A stretch of DNA of 64,000 nt from Scylla paramamosain (GCF_035594125.1 NC_087151.1:33847693-33911692), one strand, 5' to 3'. Positions 40,411 to 55,132 are shown, counted from the first letter of the stretch. Program-made: numbers and translations. The notes: generated by a model from the letters alone, not told the origin.

Positions 40411-41577
40411 TTTTTTTTTTTATGTAGGACATAGGGGCAACAAAAATCCAATAAAAAAAAATGCCCACTGAAATGCCAGTCCCATAAAAGGGTCCAAAGC
40501 GGTAGTCAAAAATTGAAGGATAAGTGTCTTGAAACCTCCCTCTTGAAGGAATTCAAGTCATAGGAAGGTGGAAATACAGAAGCAGGCAGGGAGTTCCAGA
40601 GTTTACCAGAGAAAGGGATGAATGATTGAGAATACTGGTTAACTCTTGCATTAGAGATGTGTACAGAATAAGGGTGAGAGAAAGAAGAAAGTCTTGTGCA
40701 GCGAGGCTGTGGGAGGAAGGAGGCATGCAGTTAGCAAGATCAGAAGAGCAGTTAGCACGAAAATAATGGTAGACAGCTAGAGATGCAACATTGTGGGGGT
40801 GAGAGAGAGGCTGAAGACAGTCAGTTAGAGGAGAGGAGTTGATGAGATGAAAAGCTTTTGATTCCACCCTGTCTAGAAGAGCAGTATGAGTGGAACCCCC
40901 CAGACATGTGAAGCATAATCCATACATGGACGGATAAGGCCCTTGTACAGAGTTAGCAGCTGGGGGGGTGAGAAAAACTGGCGGAGACATCTCAGAATGC
41001 CTAACTTCATAGAAACTATTTTATCTAGAGATGAGATGTGAAGTTTCCAGTTCAGATTATAAGTAAAGGACAGACCGAGGATGTTCAGTGTAGAAGAGGG
41101 GGGACAGTTGAGTGTCATTGAAGAAGAGGGGATAGTTGTCTGGAAGATTGTGTCGAGTTGATAGATGGAGGAATTGAGTTTTCAAGGCATTGAACAATAC
41201 TAAGTTTGCTCTGCACCAATCACAAATTTTAGAAAGATCAGAAGTCAAGCGTTCTGTGGCTTCCCTGCGTGAAATGTTTACCTACTGAAGGGTTGGACGT
41301 CTATGAAAAGACGTGGAAAAGTGCAGGGTGGTATCATCAGCGTAGGAGTGGATAGGACAAGAAATTTGGTTTAGAAGGTCATTAATGAATAAAAAGAAGA
41401 GAGTGGGTGACAGGACAGAACCCTGAGGAACACCACTGTTAATAGATTTAGGAGAAGAACAGTGACTGTCTACCACAGCAGCAATAGAATGGTCAGAAAG
41501 GAAACTTGAGATGAAGTTACAGAGAGAAGGATAGAAGCCGTAGGAAGGTAGTTTGGAAATAATGTTCAAACCCTTTA
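40411..41577 (-). pseudogene. Jockey-like LINE fragment with RT motifs, 5' truncated
   Basis: Minus-strand frames carry LSDHSIAAVVDSHCSSPKSI, SGVPQGSVLSPTLFFLFIND, the catalytic box YADDTTLHFS, and downstream LLTLYKGLIRPCMDYASHVW and SSPLTDCLQPL. Frameshifts separate the segments. The 3' end is an A run (T run at 40410-40421). It is 5' truncated near 41577, as expected for target-primed insertion. It is the best preserved of the three copies and sits antisense-neutral, in the same orientation as the Aebp2-like gene. Confidence 0.85.
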
Positions 41578-43301
41578 AACTATCAACTTATTCCCTTTGT
41601 TGTTGACATTTACTTCATTTTTTTTCTCTCTTCAAAAGGGCCTTTCATCTTTGTTATATTTCTCACTCATTCATGTCTGAAGTCTTCTTCATCCTTTCAC
41701 TCTTTCACTCTTCTATTACTTGTACACTCTATATATAGTCTTTTCAAATATTCCTCATTCACTTTGGTGATTCCTCACTCTCTCAACTTTTTCAACCTAT
41801 CATGCCTTTTGTCTTTCCACATTTCATCACCATCATCCCTATCACTCTAACAATAAACAATACATTTTCTAAGTCTCAAACATTTCCTAAATGCTTGTAT
41901 TTCTAAAGTTAATTATATTAAAATCTAATTTTTCACAGGTTACACTAATATCTGGGTCACTAACTCCAGAATAGCAACTGCTTTGCCATTAACCATGGAT
42001 TCAGTTATTGGAAGCCACAGAACAATATAGCAGTGACCTTCAACAAATCAATTTGCTCCAGGACCTTGCTGATTAGCTAGCAAAATATAAGTACAAAATT
42101 TCTTTCAAAGTTATCATTAACACTGACTTTGTTCCAACATGACCAAGAAAACAGCAAAATTAGAAAAGTCCTTTTGTTTTTTTTATAATTGTTGCACTGA
42201 AGGAAAATGCTATTAGTCCACAGCAACTTTCCCTTATGATAGTAGGTAGATTTGTGACAAATTCAGAGTTATTGTTATTCTTATAAAGATGGATTAAAAA
42301 GATTTGAAATAATGTGAAGTAGTTTTACATGTTGAATAAGGCTTAGCAATGATGCACATCCACACATCGCATTGTTTGATCTCCGTCTCGGTGCCACCAA
42401 CCACCCTACCAGGATGGTCACACAAGCCAGCCATCCCCTGCCATCATGGTCACCCTCATTTCACAACTTCCTACCTTAAGTGGCATTATCATTTATTCTA
42501 GGAATTTTTTCAAAACAGAAAAACTTTCAAGATCCAGGGATTCCATGGTTATTATTATTATTATTGTTACTATTATCATTATTATTAATACTATTATTTT
42601 ATTTTTATTTATTTATTTATGTTTTTTTTTTTTTTTTTTTTTTTTTTGTGGACAAAACTCAATAGATTGCTGAAGTTTTGAGTGACAATCTTGGTCCATA
42701 TTTGTTGTATGATTTTAATTTGCTATGAAATTGTAACCTAATTACTAAGGGTAGTTCATAATGCAGAAATTTTAAAGAATATTATAGGTCTCTATTTTAT
42801 CTTTCTCTTACGTCCAATTATGTACATAATTCAAGTTGAGGCTGTGATCTCGAGATCAAACAGGTAAAATATACTCACCATACACTGCTTCTTTTCACAG
42901 TGTGATATGTGATTATTACTACGATTAATTTTAATTTTTTTTTCTTGAACATCATCTGAAAACTAAGACAATGAAGTTGATTTGCAGAAGAGCAAATTAA
43001 GCTCCCAGGTGCAATCTGGCATTAATGGAGATAATGACTAGCTATTTACTTCTAAATTTCGTCAAAATAAAATTGTACCTTAGGTTATTTCATCTGCTGA
43101 ATTCTGATCAGCAGACAGAAGAGAGTTCCTATTTAGAGGAACTGCAGGGTCACAAAAAAGTGATCCCAATAGATGTATCAAATCAACCTGCAATAATAAA
43201 GGATTCCCCAGAAAACCTTAACAAGAGAGTCTCTTGTGCTTTGTTGACATACAATTTAACAATTCTTTAAGATCAATAAAAACACTTATTTTAACACTTA
43301 C

Positions 43302-43369
43302 ATTCCTGGTGGAGACCATCTAACTAAGACCTCCGCAGAATCTTTGCCACACGTTCGTCTTGCAAGGAC
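43302..43369 (-). CDS. Aebp2: Aebp2-like exon 6
   Basis: 68 nt; acceptor TTTCATCAG, donor GTAAGTG. It encodes VLARRTCGKDSAEVLVRWSP followed by PG, parallel to the human region ending in LLHWMPE. It is separated from exon 5 by an 8.7-kb intron with two mariner relics and microsatellites. It ends in phase 2; the split codon becomes Ile (giving PPGILADEW). Confidence 0.88.
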
Positions 43370-43974
43370 CTGATGAAACAAAAATTCCTCATAAAGCACA
43401 TACACAAAGAGCTGAATACTTTCTACATGTAATCAGGAGATACTAGACAAAACAGATCTCATTAATTTTCTTATATGATTAGTAAATCTTGTTAAAGGTA
43501 TTGTCTTTTCTTATTGAATCCATCTATTCTAGGTATTCAAGACTACCATTCTTTACAAATTCAACTGCAGACCAATTAAATCATGTTTACGCATTTGAAA
43601 ATCACAAAATGGGATCTGAAGTAAAAAATAACCTTACAAAGGTTTATTTGTGCATCAACCCTTATGAGCTCCAAAGGCACAAAGAAGGATAGCCAATGCC
43701 AGGAGTCCCACTTCTTTAATTCCACATAAAGTCAAGGCCTTAGGAATAGGTGGTTATCTACAATGTACCCATTCTTCTGATGACCAAGAATGTGTGGCCA
43801 GACAGAATGACAACACTGACTGACAAACAGAGGAGAATGGGTGATGGCTCAATTTATTTTGATGACACCTGCCATCTTAATGAGACACCTTGGGATTATG
43901 TTTACCATTACCTAAGATATTGTCCAGACCATTGATGAGAAGGGATAGGAATTTTTACTATGTGGCAACATGTA

Positions 43975-44880
43975 CAAGGTTTGTTCAAAAGTACTGAACC
44001 TTATTTATTTTCTTGGAAGCTAATAGGAGGCAAGAGTGGTGCCAAATATTAGAGTAGACCATACTAACTAACTAGCTAGCCAGTAGCCCTACCAGGTGAA
44101 TCAGTCAGTGCCAGGTAGGTGGTGTGTGCTTGTGCCACAACACTTGCTCCTTGCACCTTCACTTTTAAGTGTGATGACAAACTATGTTCAACAAAATTAC
44201 TGCCTCAAGTTTTGACAAAAATTTGCCATTACTCAAACAATTTGTTGGATTCAGCAGGCTTTTGGTCATGCTAAGATCTTTAAATTGTTTGACAATGATC
44301 AGTATTTCAGTGACCTGTCAATATGCCACAATTTGTATGTCACTAACCATGTGTACAATTCCAATGCTGAAGGTTCCCTGTTAATGACCAGAAAAATTGC
44401 TAATGACATTGTAATCAGCAATGGTTGGACATGTAAAAATGAAAACATTAAGAGCTGCTTTACACAAAAGAAACAAAAGCTTTGCCTTCATGTGGTGCAG
44501 GATATATTAGGAGTGTGCTAACAGTGATCCTGACTTCTTGAAGCCTGTGGTCACTGATGATGTCTCAGGTGTAACCCAGAGACCATTAAAATAGAGGCCT
44601 CCAAGATCCAATTTCAAAATTCAAAGTGATGCAGACTATCTACCATGCTGCTGTACCTCATCAACATACACCATGTAGCCTAACTGTCAAACAATATTAT
44701 CAAGAGGTTCTCCATTCTCTTTGTAATAAACTTCAGCACACTGGATTGTACTGCAAGCTATATCATGACAATGCTGCAACCCATTCTTCATACTCATCCA
44801 GTATTTTGGGGTCAAGCACAGAATTATTAAATATTACTGGACCCCTTCCTATCTAAACACAGCTCCTTGCTGAACATCCC
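43975..44880 (+). pseudogene. Mariner-family transposase relic
   Basis: Starts near GTTTGTTCAAAAGTACTGAACC, a mariner-like end. Broken plus-strand frames include LTVKQYYQEVLHSLCNKL and YHDNAATHSS, which correspond to the (V/L)NxxYYxxVL and HDNAPAH(S/T) motifs around the second catalytic Asp of mariner transposases. Multiple frameshifts make it inactive. Confidence 0.68.
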
Positions 44881-46377
44881 CTAAAAGGATGCCAATTCTG
44901 AAAGCTGAAGGATCATGAAGATGCTGGTTAGGCAGAAAGCAATTCCAAAACAGAGGTTCCATAAGTCTTCCCAGCAGAGGAAGGAGGAATGGCCACCCAA
45001 GGAGGTGGCCATGGCAGAGGAGTCTCCATCTCTTTCTATTTTCCTTTTCTCATTTCCTTCTTGACTGTTTACACACTTGGCTTCAACTAACACATCCTTC
45101 ATTCATACACTCCTCTACACTATCCTTCCATCTTCTGAGTGGTCTTTCTCTCTTAATAACTCCTTCAACTTCATTTACATACACTTTCTTTACAGACTTT
45201 TTGCTCTTCATCCTCTTAATATTCCCAAAGCATCTTTTAGTCAAGGGAAGAATAAAAAAAAAATTGTACATTACTCTAGAATGAATGCAAATGGGAAGTG
45301 TTAGGAAGGGAAGGACAGACATACCAGGAGTGCAAGAGAGACACTTGAAAGGTTTTGCAATGTGTGACTACAAGAATGGAAATGAGAGTAAGATATGGGA
45401 AGGAGTGGAAAAAGTGGTATGATGGAGAGACATGTCAGAGGCAAAGGAAAAAGAAAAAGGAAAGAAAAGAAAGTTGCACCCTCATTATGTTCTTAACAGT
45501 ACGGAAGAGCATTTAGAGCACATGGAAGGCAAGGATCTAAGGTAGTGTGGGCATTACAAAGTAGGGAAATTAGGTATGCATACATCTGTAAATTTAAGAA
45601 GTAAAAAGAGGAGAAATTTTTGGAATTACAACAAATGCATCAGAAAAATTAAGAGAGGGAAAATGGCAGTGTTATACTCTATTCACAATTGCTAGAGGCA
45701 CAAACCCCTCCCCATAGGTGGAGCATATCAGGGGATCAATGCTCTGGCCTGCTATTGGTTGGCCATGTTTAGTGGAAAGTGTGCATTTTACAGTGCTTCA
45801 TTGTTTCTTTACCAACACACAAACTATTTGCTTTGAGCACATGAAAACCATTCCTTCACTGTCTATAGTAAATGTCTTATTACTTGAACACAAAAGCAAG
45901 TCAGTAACACTTGAGAAGAAGACACGGAATGAGTAATACATAGGCTTGTAAATTTCTGGGCTTCCAAGAGAATGATATTAGTCATCTCAAGGTGCTTAGG
46001 GGCACCTGGACTGCAAACATCCAATCTCTCACCTGAGACATGAGAAAGAGAGAGGCCAAACCAGCATTAATGCCCAGTGGGACCATAAACCTTGGCCGGC
46101 CAGGCCTGTGGCTTCCCCTGGGCCGAATGACTGGGTCACTGATGACAGGTCATGCACACATTGCATTGCTGACAGTGTTTTATCTATTAATTGTAATACC
46201 TAACCACTGTTTTTCTTTCTGCTTTGAAAATAAGAAAATAAGATGCAAGAACTAGGTGATTATAAGGTCTCAAGAATGTTTCCATTGCGACAATGAAAGG
46301 CAACGTCACTGAGTGCGTCCCACCACTCACTTGTGACATGGGAAAAGAGCAGCCTTGCCTGCGTTAATGCCCTAAAC

Positions 46378-46625
<248 letters not shown>

Positions 46626-47534
46626 GGCCTGGGTGAGGGACTCGAGGGATTAACAGTAACAAGTGAAGGATAGACCAGTGTCTAGGAGAGTCAGGTGTCC
46701 AGCAGTGTTTATCAAGTCACCAAAACAATGTCAAACCCTCCGCCACACCTCGGGACACATTGACCCAATGAGGATAGCATCCAGGGCCCGCCAAGCTCTG
46801 CCATAAGGGAGGGGCTTTTGCCTCTAGTGATTGTGAACAGAGTTTTGTTAGAGGTATGAGTGGAACAGTTGGAAGGAGTGAGGGCGCAGGTGTAGTAGGA
46901 AGATGGGGAGTGGATGAAATAAACAAAAATGGAGGAGTACCTTGTGGACTTGATCTGAGAGAGGAACATCTGAGGAATTAAGATGAAAATGAGAGATAGA
47001 TGGGAGCAATGGTACAGAGGAAGTATAGCAATGCCTAGTGAAAGGTTAGGCAGGAAGGAGTACAGAAGAATATGAGAAGATATGTGAAAGACTGAAGGAA
47101 ACTAGGATGACTGTGACCTGGATGTTGAATACGGAATAACAACAAAGAGCGTATGCTATGGAAATGGGTGATCTTTGAGGAGCATGTAGAATGACAAGAT
47201 GTGAGGATGAGAGCAATGAAAGTGTGCATGAGAGATAGATACTTTTCTACAAATATCTAATAAAAAAGTTATGGATTATTGTCCCACAATGTTGCATAAG
47301 GGAGTACACAAATTGATATTATGGCTTACTGTTGGTGGTGATGCTCTGTTATTGTTGTTGTTGTCATCATCATCACTGTCATCATTATCACCATTATTAG
47401 TGGTATCCCAATGTCCCCTTTAGAGGTAATGTCAGACTGGCGTATACATAAATACATTATTGTTATCATTGTAATTATTGTAAGAGCCTCTATGAAGAGA
47501 GAACAGCCCTATCATAAGAGGTTCGCTTAGGATT

Positions 47535-48400
47535 ATAAGATCTGTTCAAAAAGTACCTGACCTCAACCAGAGGAAAAAGTAGTTTCCCCTTAGGTTCAAA
47601 TTTTTATTTCCTTCAGAATGGGCCACTTGTGATTCCACATACTCAGGCCAGCAGTCCTTCCACTGCTGGAAACATTTTTGAATTCTTGTTCTAGAAAGGC
47701 TAGCTGCTATGCCAACATTTTTTTCATGATAACATCTCAGCTCTCAAACTGGGAAACTTCTAGTGATATCTTCAACTTGGGTAACACCAATAAATCATAG
47801 GAATCATGTTCAGGGAGGAAGAAGCCCAGTCTGTCTGAGAAATTTTGTGCTTGGCTGAGAAATCCTTGATCAGGTGTAAAGGCTTGGGCATTGTTATGAT
47901 GCAGCTTCCTGTTATACCTTCCATAGATTTGGTATTGTGGCAAATTGCACAACAAAGGTAACAGAGAACCTACTGATAATACTGTTTGTTAACAGTGTCC
48001 ATCTGGTGTGTGCTTGTAATGAACAACAGCACAGCAGTCAAATAATTACTTGAAATGGCGAGGGCAGAAACATCACTAATACAGCTTCTCATGAGATCAA
48101 CATTACTGATGGTCTTACATCCAACATAGACTTGGTCAATTAACATATGGATTTCGGTTTGCTGACAGTCTATAGGGATACTATTTGCTCTCAAACACTT
48201 ATGTCTTACAATCTCTAAACAAGGTAGATTTTTCTTTAATGTATGAAGTCCCAGATAGTATAGTTGCAAAAACTTGATTAATCTAGTGAATTGTTTAAGC
48301 TTGATTCTCACCAAGTTTTTAGCAAAACTTAATGCAGTATTATTGCTCAGTGAGTTCTGTTATTTTCCATTAGGTGAAAATGGATCAAGTTTGTGTTATG
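47535..48400 (-). pseudogene. Mariner-family transposase relic (opposite orientation)
   Basis: Begins at CTGTTCAAAAAGTACCTGACC. Minus-strand frames contain LHHNNAQAFT (for LHHDNAPAHT, so the catalytic Asp reads Asn) and LPEHDSYDLLVLPKLKISLE (for PPYSPDL...DFFLFPKLK, the YSPDLAP motif lost). It is a decayed copy. Confidence 0.68.
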
Positions 48401-48933
48401 CAACTATGCAGCAACTGAACCACTCCCCGAGGCTGTGAAACAATCATACATATGCAGTAGGATCTAAAACCACACTTGGCAACACTGTCACCTCTTGCTT
48501 TGTTTCCAAGAAAATGTTGAATTGTTTTTGAACAGACTTCAAACATCATGGCTATAAGGGGAAAAAGAGCACTACCATTTATTGTAGAATTGCTCAGGGA
48601 AGTTAACCCTTAAATTTCATTTAATAATGATAATTTCATAAATGACAATGACACAATAATTAATTCCATTTAGAAAAACATGTAAGTAATGTTCCATCAT
48701 GTTATGATATATCAATTATTCTGACCTAGTTGTGGAGATAGGAATCAAATCATAATCAACACAAACAACTATCTTGTATAACAAGGCCATTAACCCAACA
48801 AGCCAGTGGAGCACAAGATTTTAAATCTTCGAGCTCAGATAAGGTAATTCAATTTGTGGAAGAGATCTATTGAATGTGATAAAGCAAGTCAGGCATACAT
48901 TTTTTTTTTCCCATTTTTCTTTTTCTTCATGTG

Positions 48934-49218
48934 CTAGTGGTAAAGGAGGGGGGGATGGACTGAAGGTGTGGTTAGAGAATTCATAGGGAGAAATGCCCAA
49001 ATTGAGCTTATAAAGGACCAGGACACAAGTGTAGCCAAGACGCAAGACTCCGAAGGTGCTGATGATGTGCAGACTAAACGAAGGGCTCCAAGGATGACCA
49101 AACAAAGTGCCACCACCACGTAGAAGAGGAAGGTAGGACTCCAATCTTCAATGTGCCAGTCCACCTGCCTTAGATCCTCTTTCCTCCTTCGCAGCCATAG
49201 GTGACCCAAAATTTCCAC
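48934..49218 (-). other. Unrecognised hydrophobic open frame
   Basis: A 94-residue minus-strand frame (MEILGHLWLRRRKEDL...) with one strongly hydrophobic segment, PTFLFYVVVALCLVILGALR. It looks like a single membrane span. No family is recognised and no clear splice partners are seen. It may be chance or part of an old element. Confidence 0.15.
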
Positions 49219-50555
49219 TGTGAACTAGACTAAATAGAGGAGTAAGTGCAACCAGTGATACCTGTGAGCCTAGCATGAGGTAGTGGACATCTGAGTGCTC
49301 ACTTCATGAGTTAAAGCTTTCAAGTGTTGACTTCCCTCCTTAGGATCCACACTATTAATAATAATAGTTATTCTCCAATGTCAGCATATGCCAGCAAGCA
49401 TTTGCTCTCATTTCTGATGAGCTAATGTGTGAGTGTTTGGAGAGTGATTACACACTCACTCAGTAACTCCATTCCTATGGATTTTTCCACAACAACCCTC
49501 CATGAGGAAACTCTTCCCTTTATATAAACTAACAGCAATAACAGATTACTTTATGTGCGAATTCTTTGAACTTATTGGTATACTTTGGGTGAGCATAATA
49601 ATTTTCTAGGATATGTGATGGAGTGGAGTTCATGGATCATGCAAATATGTACTCTCCATTTAATCTCTGAGCAAACACTGACACAGTGTTTCATCTCTCT
49701 AAATATTACCCATTAATCTCATATTGCTGCTCATTTCAAAGCATTTCAAATTTCCAAACTGCTGTTGATCTGTCAAGCTTCATCTCTATTTTGTCAAACA
49801 AGATCTTTCTCACCTTGGAGGTGAAGCTCTGTTACCAATAAATACTAATTAGTAACATGATCAGATTTGACAATGAACACTACAGCCACAGTTACTGCCT
49901 CCAGATAAACACTCCGAGATACAATGCAGTAATATCAAACAAGATCTCCACTGTAGGTCTAACCACTGCCATACTTTCAACATTTGAAACCCCATTATGT
50001 ATACTGATCTTCAACTTCTTTTCCTTCTGATGGTAAGTGCATGTAGTAGTCCACACAGCTTGGAACACTACAGATGGTCTCATGAAGAGTTCATGAAGGT
50101 TAATCCATGAATTAGTATCACTTCCATCACCTTTACCAGAAATGTCCTTTTCCTGTCAGAATTTTGGATCCTGTAAGCTCTATCAAATTCATTATTCTAT
50201 GTCTCAATACTGGGCATTTGTGAATTTTCTTCTAACGTCTATTTGTCAATGGACAGGTTTTGCAAGAATGGACTGTGCCTTAATCTCTAACCTGATTAAT
50301 TTTCATTAAGCTGACTGCTAGGAATAGATAATGTCATAAGGCCCCAACATAGCAGGCATTTTAAACCACAAACCACTTTGAACTGTTCTTTAGTGCAATG
50401 TTAAGTTCAAGATACATTACAAAAAATTACTGGAGGGTGGTTGTGTTTTGCTCATCATCTACAAGATTAGAGACTGCTAACTTCCTAAGCATAAAACACA
50501 AACATGGGTAGGTAGATGATAAAAAGTTTTACAAGGCTCAATATCAAGTCCATAA

Positions 50556-50693
<138 letters not shown>

Positions 50694-52042
50694 GCAAATC
50701 ATGCATTTCAACTTTCCAAAAATAGCAGTGTTGCATTAGTGTATTCCCTACAGATGAACACCAAATCCTCCAGGCATCAGCTGCCTAACACCTGCCAATA
50801 TGAGGGACTAGTGAAATGCATATTTAAAAACAGAAAATGCTTTCTAAAAGGGCACCTGTTACTTGCACTTTAATAAAGTATTTCTAAATAATTGATTCCC
50901 ATTTTAAGGCCAAAATTTCTATGCGTTTAGCAACACTAAATTTTCAGGCTCATTATCAGACATCTTCTCACATCATAAGCTAAAACAGTATTGAAATGTA
51001 ATTAACTAAAGATGCCAAAAAGGCAAAATTATTGGGCTGACGTGATCACTATCTTTTTACTGACATATTCTGGAAACCCTTAAGGTGGTGTTTATCACAA
51101 CAAGAACAAGAATCTGAAGAGTGGGTGATGTAAAGGGTTTGACCCATATACATGTTCCATATACCTGTTCAGTGTTCTATGCTGTCCACTATACTTTTAG
51201 TTGCAGTGAGGTTCTATCTCAACATGTAGTGCTCAATAAGCAGCACACAGTCACACAAGATACTGTTACTGGTAATGACTGTTCATGCTTCAGTAGTATC
51301 ACATTATATATGTGTGCCAGACAATGACAAAAAGTCTTTATTCATTATTTGTTTATGCATTTCCATGCATGTTTACTACATGAAAACCCAAGCATCAAAC
51401 ACCTCACAACCTAAGCTTTCTGATGCAATTATGTACAATTACATGCAAAAAAATTTTCTGCATTATGCTGCTTGCAATCATGTTCAGAGTAAATTGCATT
51501 CAAGATGCAATGAAATTCACTTTTTAAGCAGAAGGAGCAACAAAGTTTCAATTAATATAGAGAATAGAGATTGCCATATGAGTAAAATCATCCTTCACTC
51601 CACAAAGAATAATGAGCATCAATATAATACAGAAATTATAGGCAGCAAAAATAGTGTTTTATTGTACACTTCTAAATCACTACTGATCTGAGGTCACTTC
51701 AAGAAAAACTGTCAAGGCACCAGTTGTAGATTCATATGACTTATCTCATTTCTGTCATAAAGAATCCATTAAAATCAATCCCTTTACTATTTTATGAAGC
51801 TCTTCTCATTGAGTTAGTAAGACATATGTATTGTTGTCTCTACTAAACATAATTTTTTCTAACATCAGTAATATCATTATAAATCACTTGAAGATTCTAC
51901 TGAAGCTAAAGAGTTTGTGCATAAGGATGGCAGACTACAGAGGATGTAATAGTAATTACAGGATTTGAAGGAATATTATATGGGTAAAGGATGAAAACAA
52001 GTTTGTATCAAGTACTGTAACCTTAAAGAGTAAGATAGTTAC

Positions 52043-52173
52043 CTGTGGTCGTAAGGTGAAGGTTTGAGCAGAGGTAAGAGGGGTTCCTCCATTCTGCACC
52101 TGAGTGGCACACATGAGGCGCCACTGCAGCCGTTCCATCACTCCTACGTCAAACATGTCAAACATGCGGGCAG
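52043..52173 (-). CDS. Aebp2: Aebp2-like exon 5: conserved C-terminal region
   Basis: 131 nt; acceptor ATATTCCAG, donor GTAACT. It encodes (P)ARMFDMFDVGVMERLQWRLM and continues to QTFTLRPQ. This aligns by eye with the human AEBP2 segment that has a PHDFFDAQTLDAIRHR core. In the PRC2 structures this C-terminal part contacts SUZ12. It ends in phase 0. Confidence 0.88.
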
Positions 52174-53938
52174 CTGGAATATACATACTCCCATTACTGG
52201 AGAATACCAGAGTTTTTGTACCTGCACATTATTTATGGGACACCAGTACCTTCTCACCTCAAAAGTAAAATGTGTACCCATATTGTATAATCTTGTAAAA
52301 CAATACATAAAATGTAAGCAGATTAGTCTATGTAAAATAAGCATAAAGATAATTTTTCAGATATGAAACTTGAGAGCATGAGGTTCAACCAACTCCAAGT
52401 GGAGTGGAGCTTAATGAGTTAACTATTCCATAATCTACATCAATGAATATTTTAAGAAAAACAAGGATGCAAGACATGAAATGTCTTATGACACAAAGAT
52501 CACCACTCATCCACAAAACACCCACATGGATCCCAAGGAGGCAAAACAATAACAACACTTATATGTCTCACAACCTGGCAAGATATTGAAAATTCTGGCA
52601 CGTGATTTTTAGTGGACCATCTTGAATGGAACAAGAGTATGTGGTTATGTTTGACATAATTCCCTATTTGATCTGTGTATGGGGATGTCAACTGGTATAT
52701 ATGTAGATAGGTATGTATAAAGCTTATTTAATGTCTTCAATGAATGAAAAGAAAGAATGATTATTGAAAAAAAAAAGCATGGATGAATGTATATATTCAT
52801 CTGTCTATATGTAATGAAATGTCTTTTCTATTGGCAACATTTTAAATGGTACAGTATAATAAAACAAACCATAAATAATAAATAAATACTCCAAATCCAG
52901 AAACAATGGTGTGAAGGCATATGTAAAAAGTTTATAACAAATTCTTTAACAAACATGACAAAATGTGAGCATCCTCATATTCAATGTCAGTGGGTGGGAT
53001 AAGTTGGACATTTAAGATGTTAACCTCTCAGTAATAAAAAGAGCCTCTAATGAATACTTTGAATCCATGAAAACTTTCATACCTGCTCTTCAAAGTGGCT
53101 GCTATAGCAGCAACCTTCAAATTATGTAGGTGAGGTGAGGTGAAGATTATGTGCATCATAGGACCAGTTAAACTAAAATCAACTGCTAATGCTACAGGCT
53201 CAGTTTTAGTGTTAAGATGTATGGACGATAAGATAATACTATTCAAACCATTCAACTAAAGTATATAAAGCAAAAATCACATACATGTATTCACATATGT
53301 GATACTGCCTTCTAAGGCAAGATTTGGCATACCCCCTTCCCATCTATTTCTCAATCTACATCACTGTAAATTACATATAATGTACTTTCAACATTGTCTT
53401 TGTACTTCATTCATATAATTGAAATAATTTTAAACATCTTTTTGCTTGCCTTAGAACACACACACCAACACTGTTAAGAACAAATTGCCAATGGAATAAT
53501 GGAATTCAGAAGTTTTGACCTCTTGAATTTCTAAACATAACAGGAAGTAATTATTATTACCAAGTTTGATTTTTCACATGTCCATGTCTGTAAAAGCAGC
53601 ATAACCCTTTAAGGATTCAAAATTAAAGTACATTAATATTTTGAGCAAACTTGTTTACTTGAAAGAAGGATGAAATCTAGAAGAGGCTCAAAATAATATT
53701 GTGCCCTTTAGACAAATGCAGACCTTGCTCAAATGCCACTTACTGACATAAAGCGTCAGTGCTGTGTGACGTGAGGAAGCAGCGTAAGAGAGGACCACAA
53801 TTAATCAAACAAATGATACATGACTGTGCACATGACAGACATCACTGAACACAAAAATTAATAAATAAACAGAAGGAAGCGCACACATGGACGTGACAAA
53901 ACAACAGTTTGCACTGACAGACACGAGGCGTTACTTAC

Positions 53939-53962
53939 GGACTGGTGGCTTTGCTCTCGAAT
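53939..53962 (-). CDS. Aebp2: Aebp2-like exon 4: 24-nt microexon
   Basis: Flanked by acceptor CACCTGGCCCAG and donor GTAAGTAA. It adds DSRAKPPV between the basic patch and PARMFDMFD, and leaves the phase unchanged (1 to 1). It could therefore be skipped without frameshift. Inclusion restores the proper join: the donor phase of exon 3 and the acceptor phase of exon 5 are compatible either way. Confidence 0.72.
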
Positions 53963-54584
53963 CTGGGCCAGGTGGAAGATGGAGCAATAAACAAGAATGT
54001 AATGTAATAAGCTTCTAGCACTCATTCATACTAAAATATATGACAACAGAAATCATGTGTATTCCAAAAACAGCATTTGTCAATACTACCACCACTATAT
54101 TCTCACTTTTGGCCATACCAACAAGAACTCCTAGTGCTCCCATACTTAACTTCTGGCTTTTCTTTGTTTATCAGAATGTTAAGGAACTATGAGGATGATA
54201 TAGCAATAAGGCAAAGACATATTATCACAAGTCAACAGTTTGATTTGAAAATTGGCAATGTGGATTCTTGCAATCATAATTTCATTGGGCTCAATCTTGT
54301 GTATCTCAATCTTGTGTATATCTTTTAGAGACAAATAATGGATTTTGTAATTTTTGGATTTTATTACATCATTTTTTGTCATATACTACTATTCTGAATG
54401 GTGCTATCCCCCACCCCCCTCAAAAATATAGAGAAAAAAAAAATCCTGTTCCTATAATGATAAAATCAAAGTTTCATGTACTCAATTTTTAGTGTATGCA
54501 AACATTACAGTTTTGTTTGACAAGCAGTGAACTCTTTGGTATTAATTTCCTATGAGAAAGACAGTCCAAATATTAGCAACCCAC

Positions 54585-54726
54585 CTGACCAAGGCTTCTT
54601 CCTATAGCGACACTTGCGTCCATTCTTGCGTATCAGCTTAGTGGGGGAGGGCTGCGTTGGGGGGCGAGGGGCTGGGGTGGCAGCTGCTGTGCTGAAGTGG
54701 TTGTTGACATGCCGTCCCAGTGCCAT
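54585..54726 (-). CDS. Aebp2: Aebp2-like exon 3: end of finger 3 and basic patch
   Basis: 142 nt; acceptor CTCCATCAG, donor GTGGGT. It encodes MALGRHVNNH, which completes finger 3 (H-x3-H), then an Ala/Pro-rich linker and the basic segment KLIRKNGRKCRYRKKPW. In AEBP2 a Lys/Arg-rich patch directly after the fingers contacts the nucleosome and DNA. The exon ends in phase 1 and joins the 24-nt exon 4. Confidence 0.9.
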
Positions 54727-55132
54727 CTGATGGAGCAGTTCTCTATGTGAGGATACTGTGCTAAAAAAAAATTTCCCACACAAAAATCTGATTTCTTCAG
54801 AAGAGTCCAGAAAGACAAATAACAATCACAAACAAAACTAAAAATGGAGATAAAATGTAGATGGTTTCTGACTTCTACATTCATAGTTAAATATTTATAA
54901 CTCTGTGACAATCTTAACAAACCTAAGCATGAATGGTGGATACAATGCATCCAAAGAAAATAAATACTGCAAAGCTATAGGACCACTCAAATAACACCAA
55001 TGGTTTTTGGAGCAAGAAAGATAAAATCCCAAGAAAATAAGCATACCAGATGTGCTCTGCCTCTTGCAGTACAGTGTTGTACTGAAAATTTTTGAATAGT
55101 TAGAATTCTTAATGAATTACTTTTCTATTAAA

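Larger units (their letters stand above)
38918..43301 (-). other. Aebp2-like intron between exons 6 and 7
   Basis: About 4.4 kb. It contains a TIR element (39712-40165) and a jockey-like LINE (40411-41577). Near 42546-42650 there are an (ATT)-rich stretch and a T run. No further exon is supported. Confidence 0.7.
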
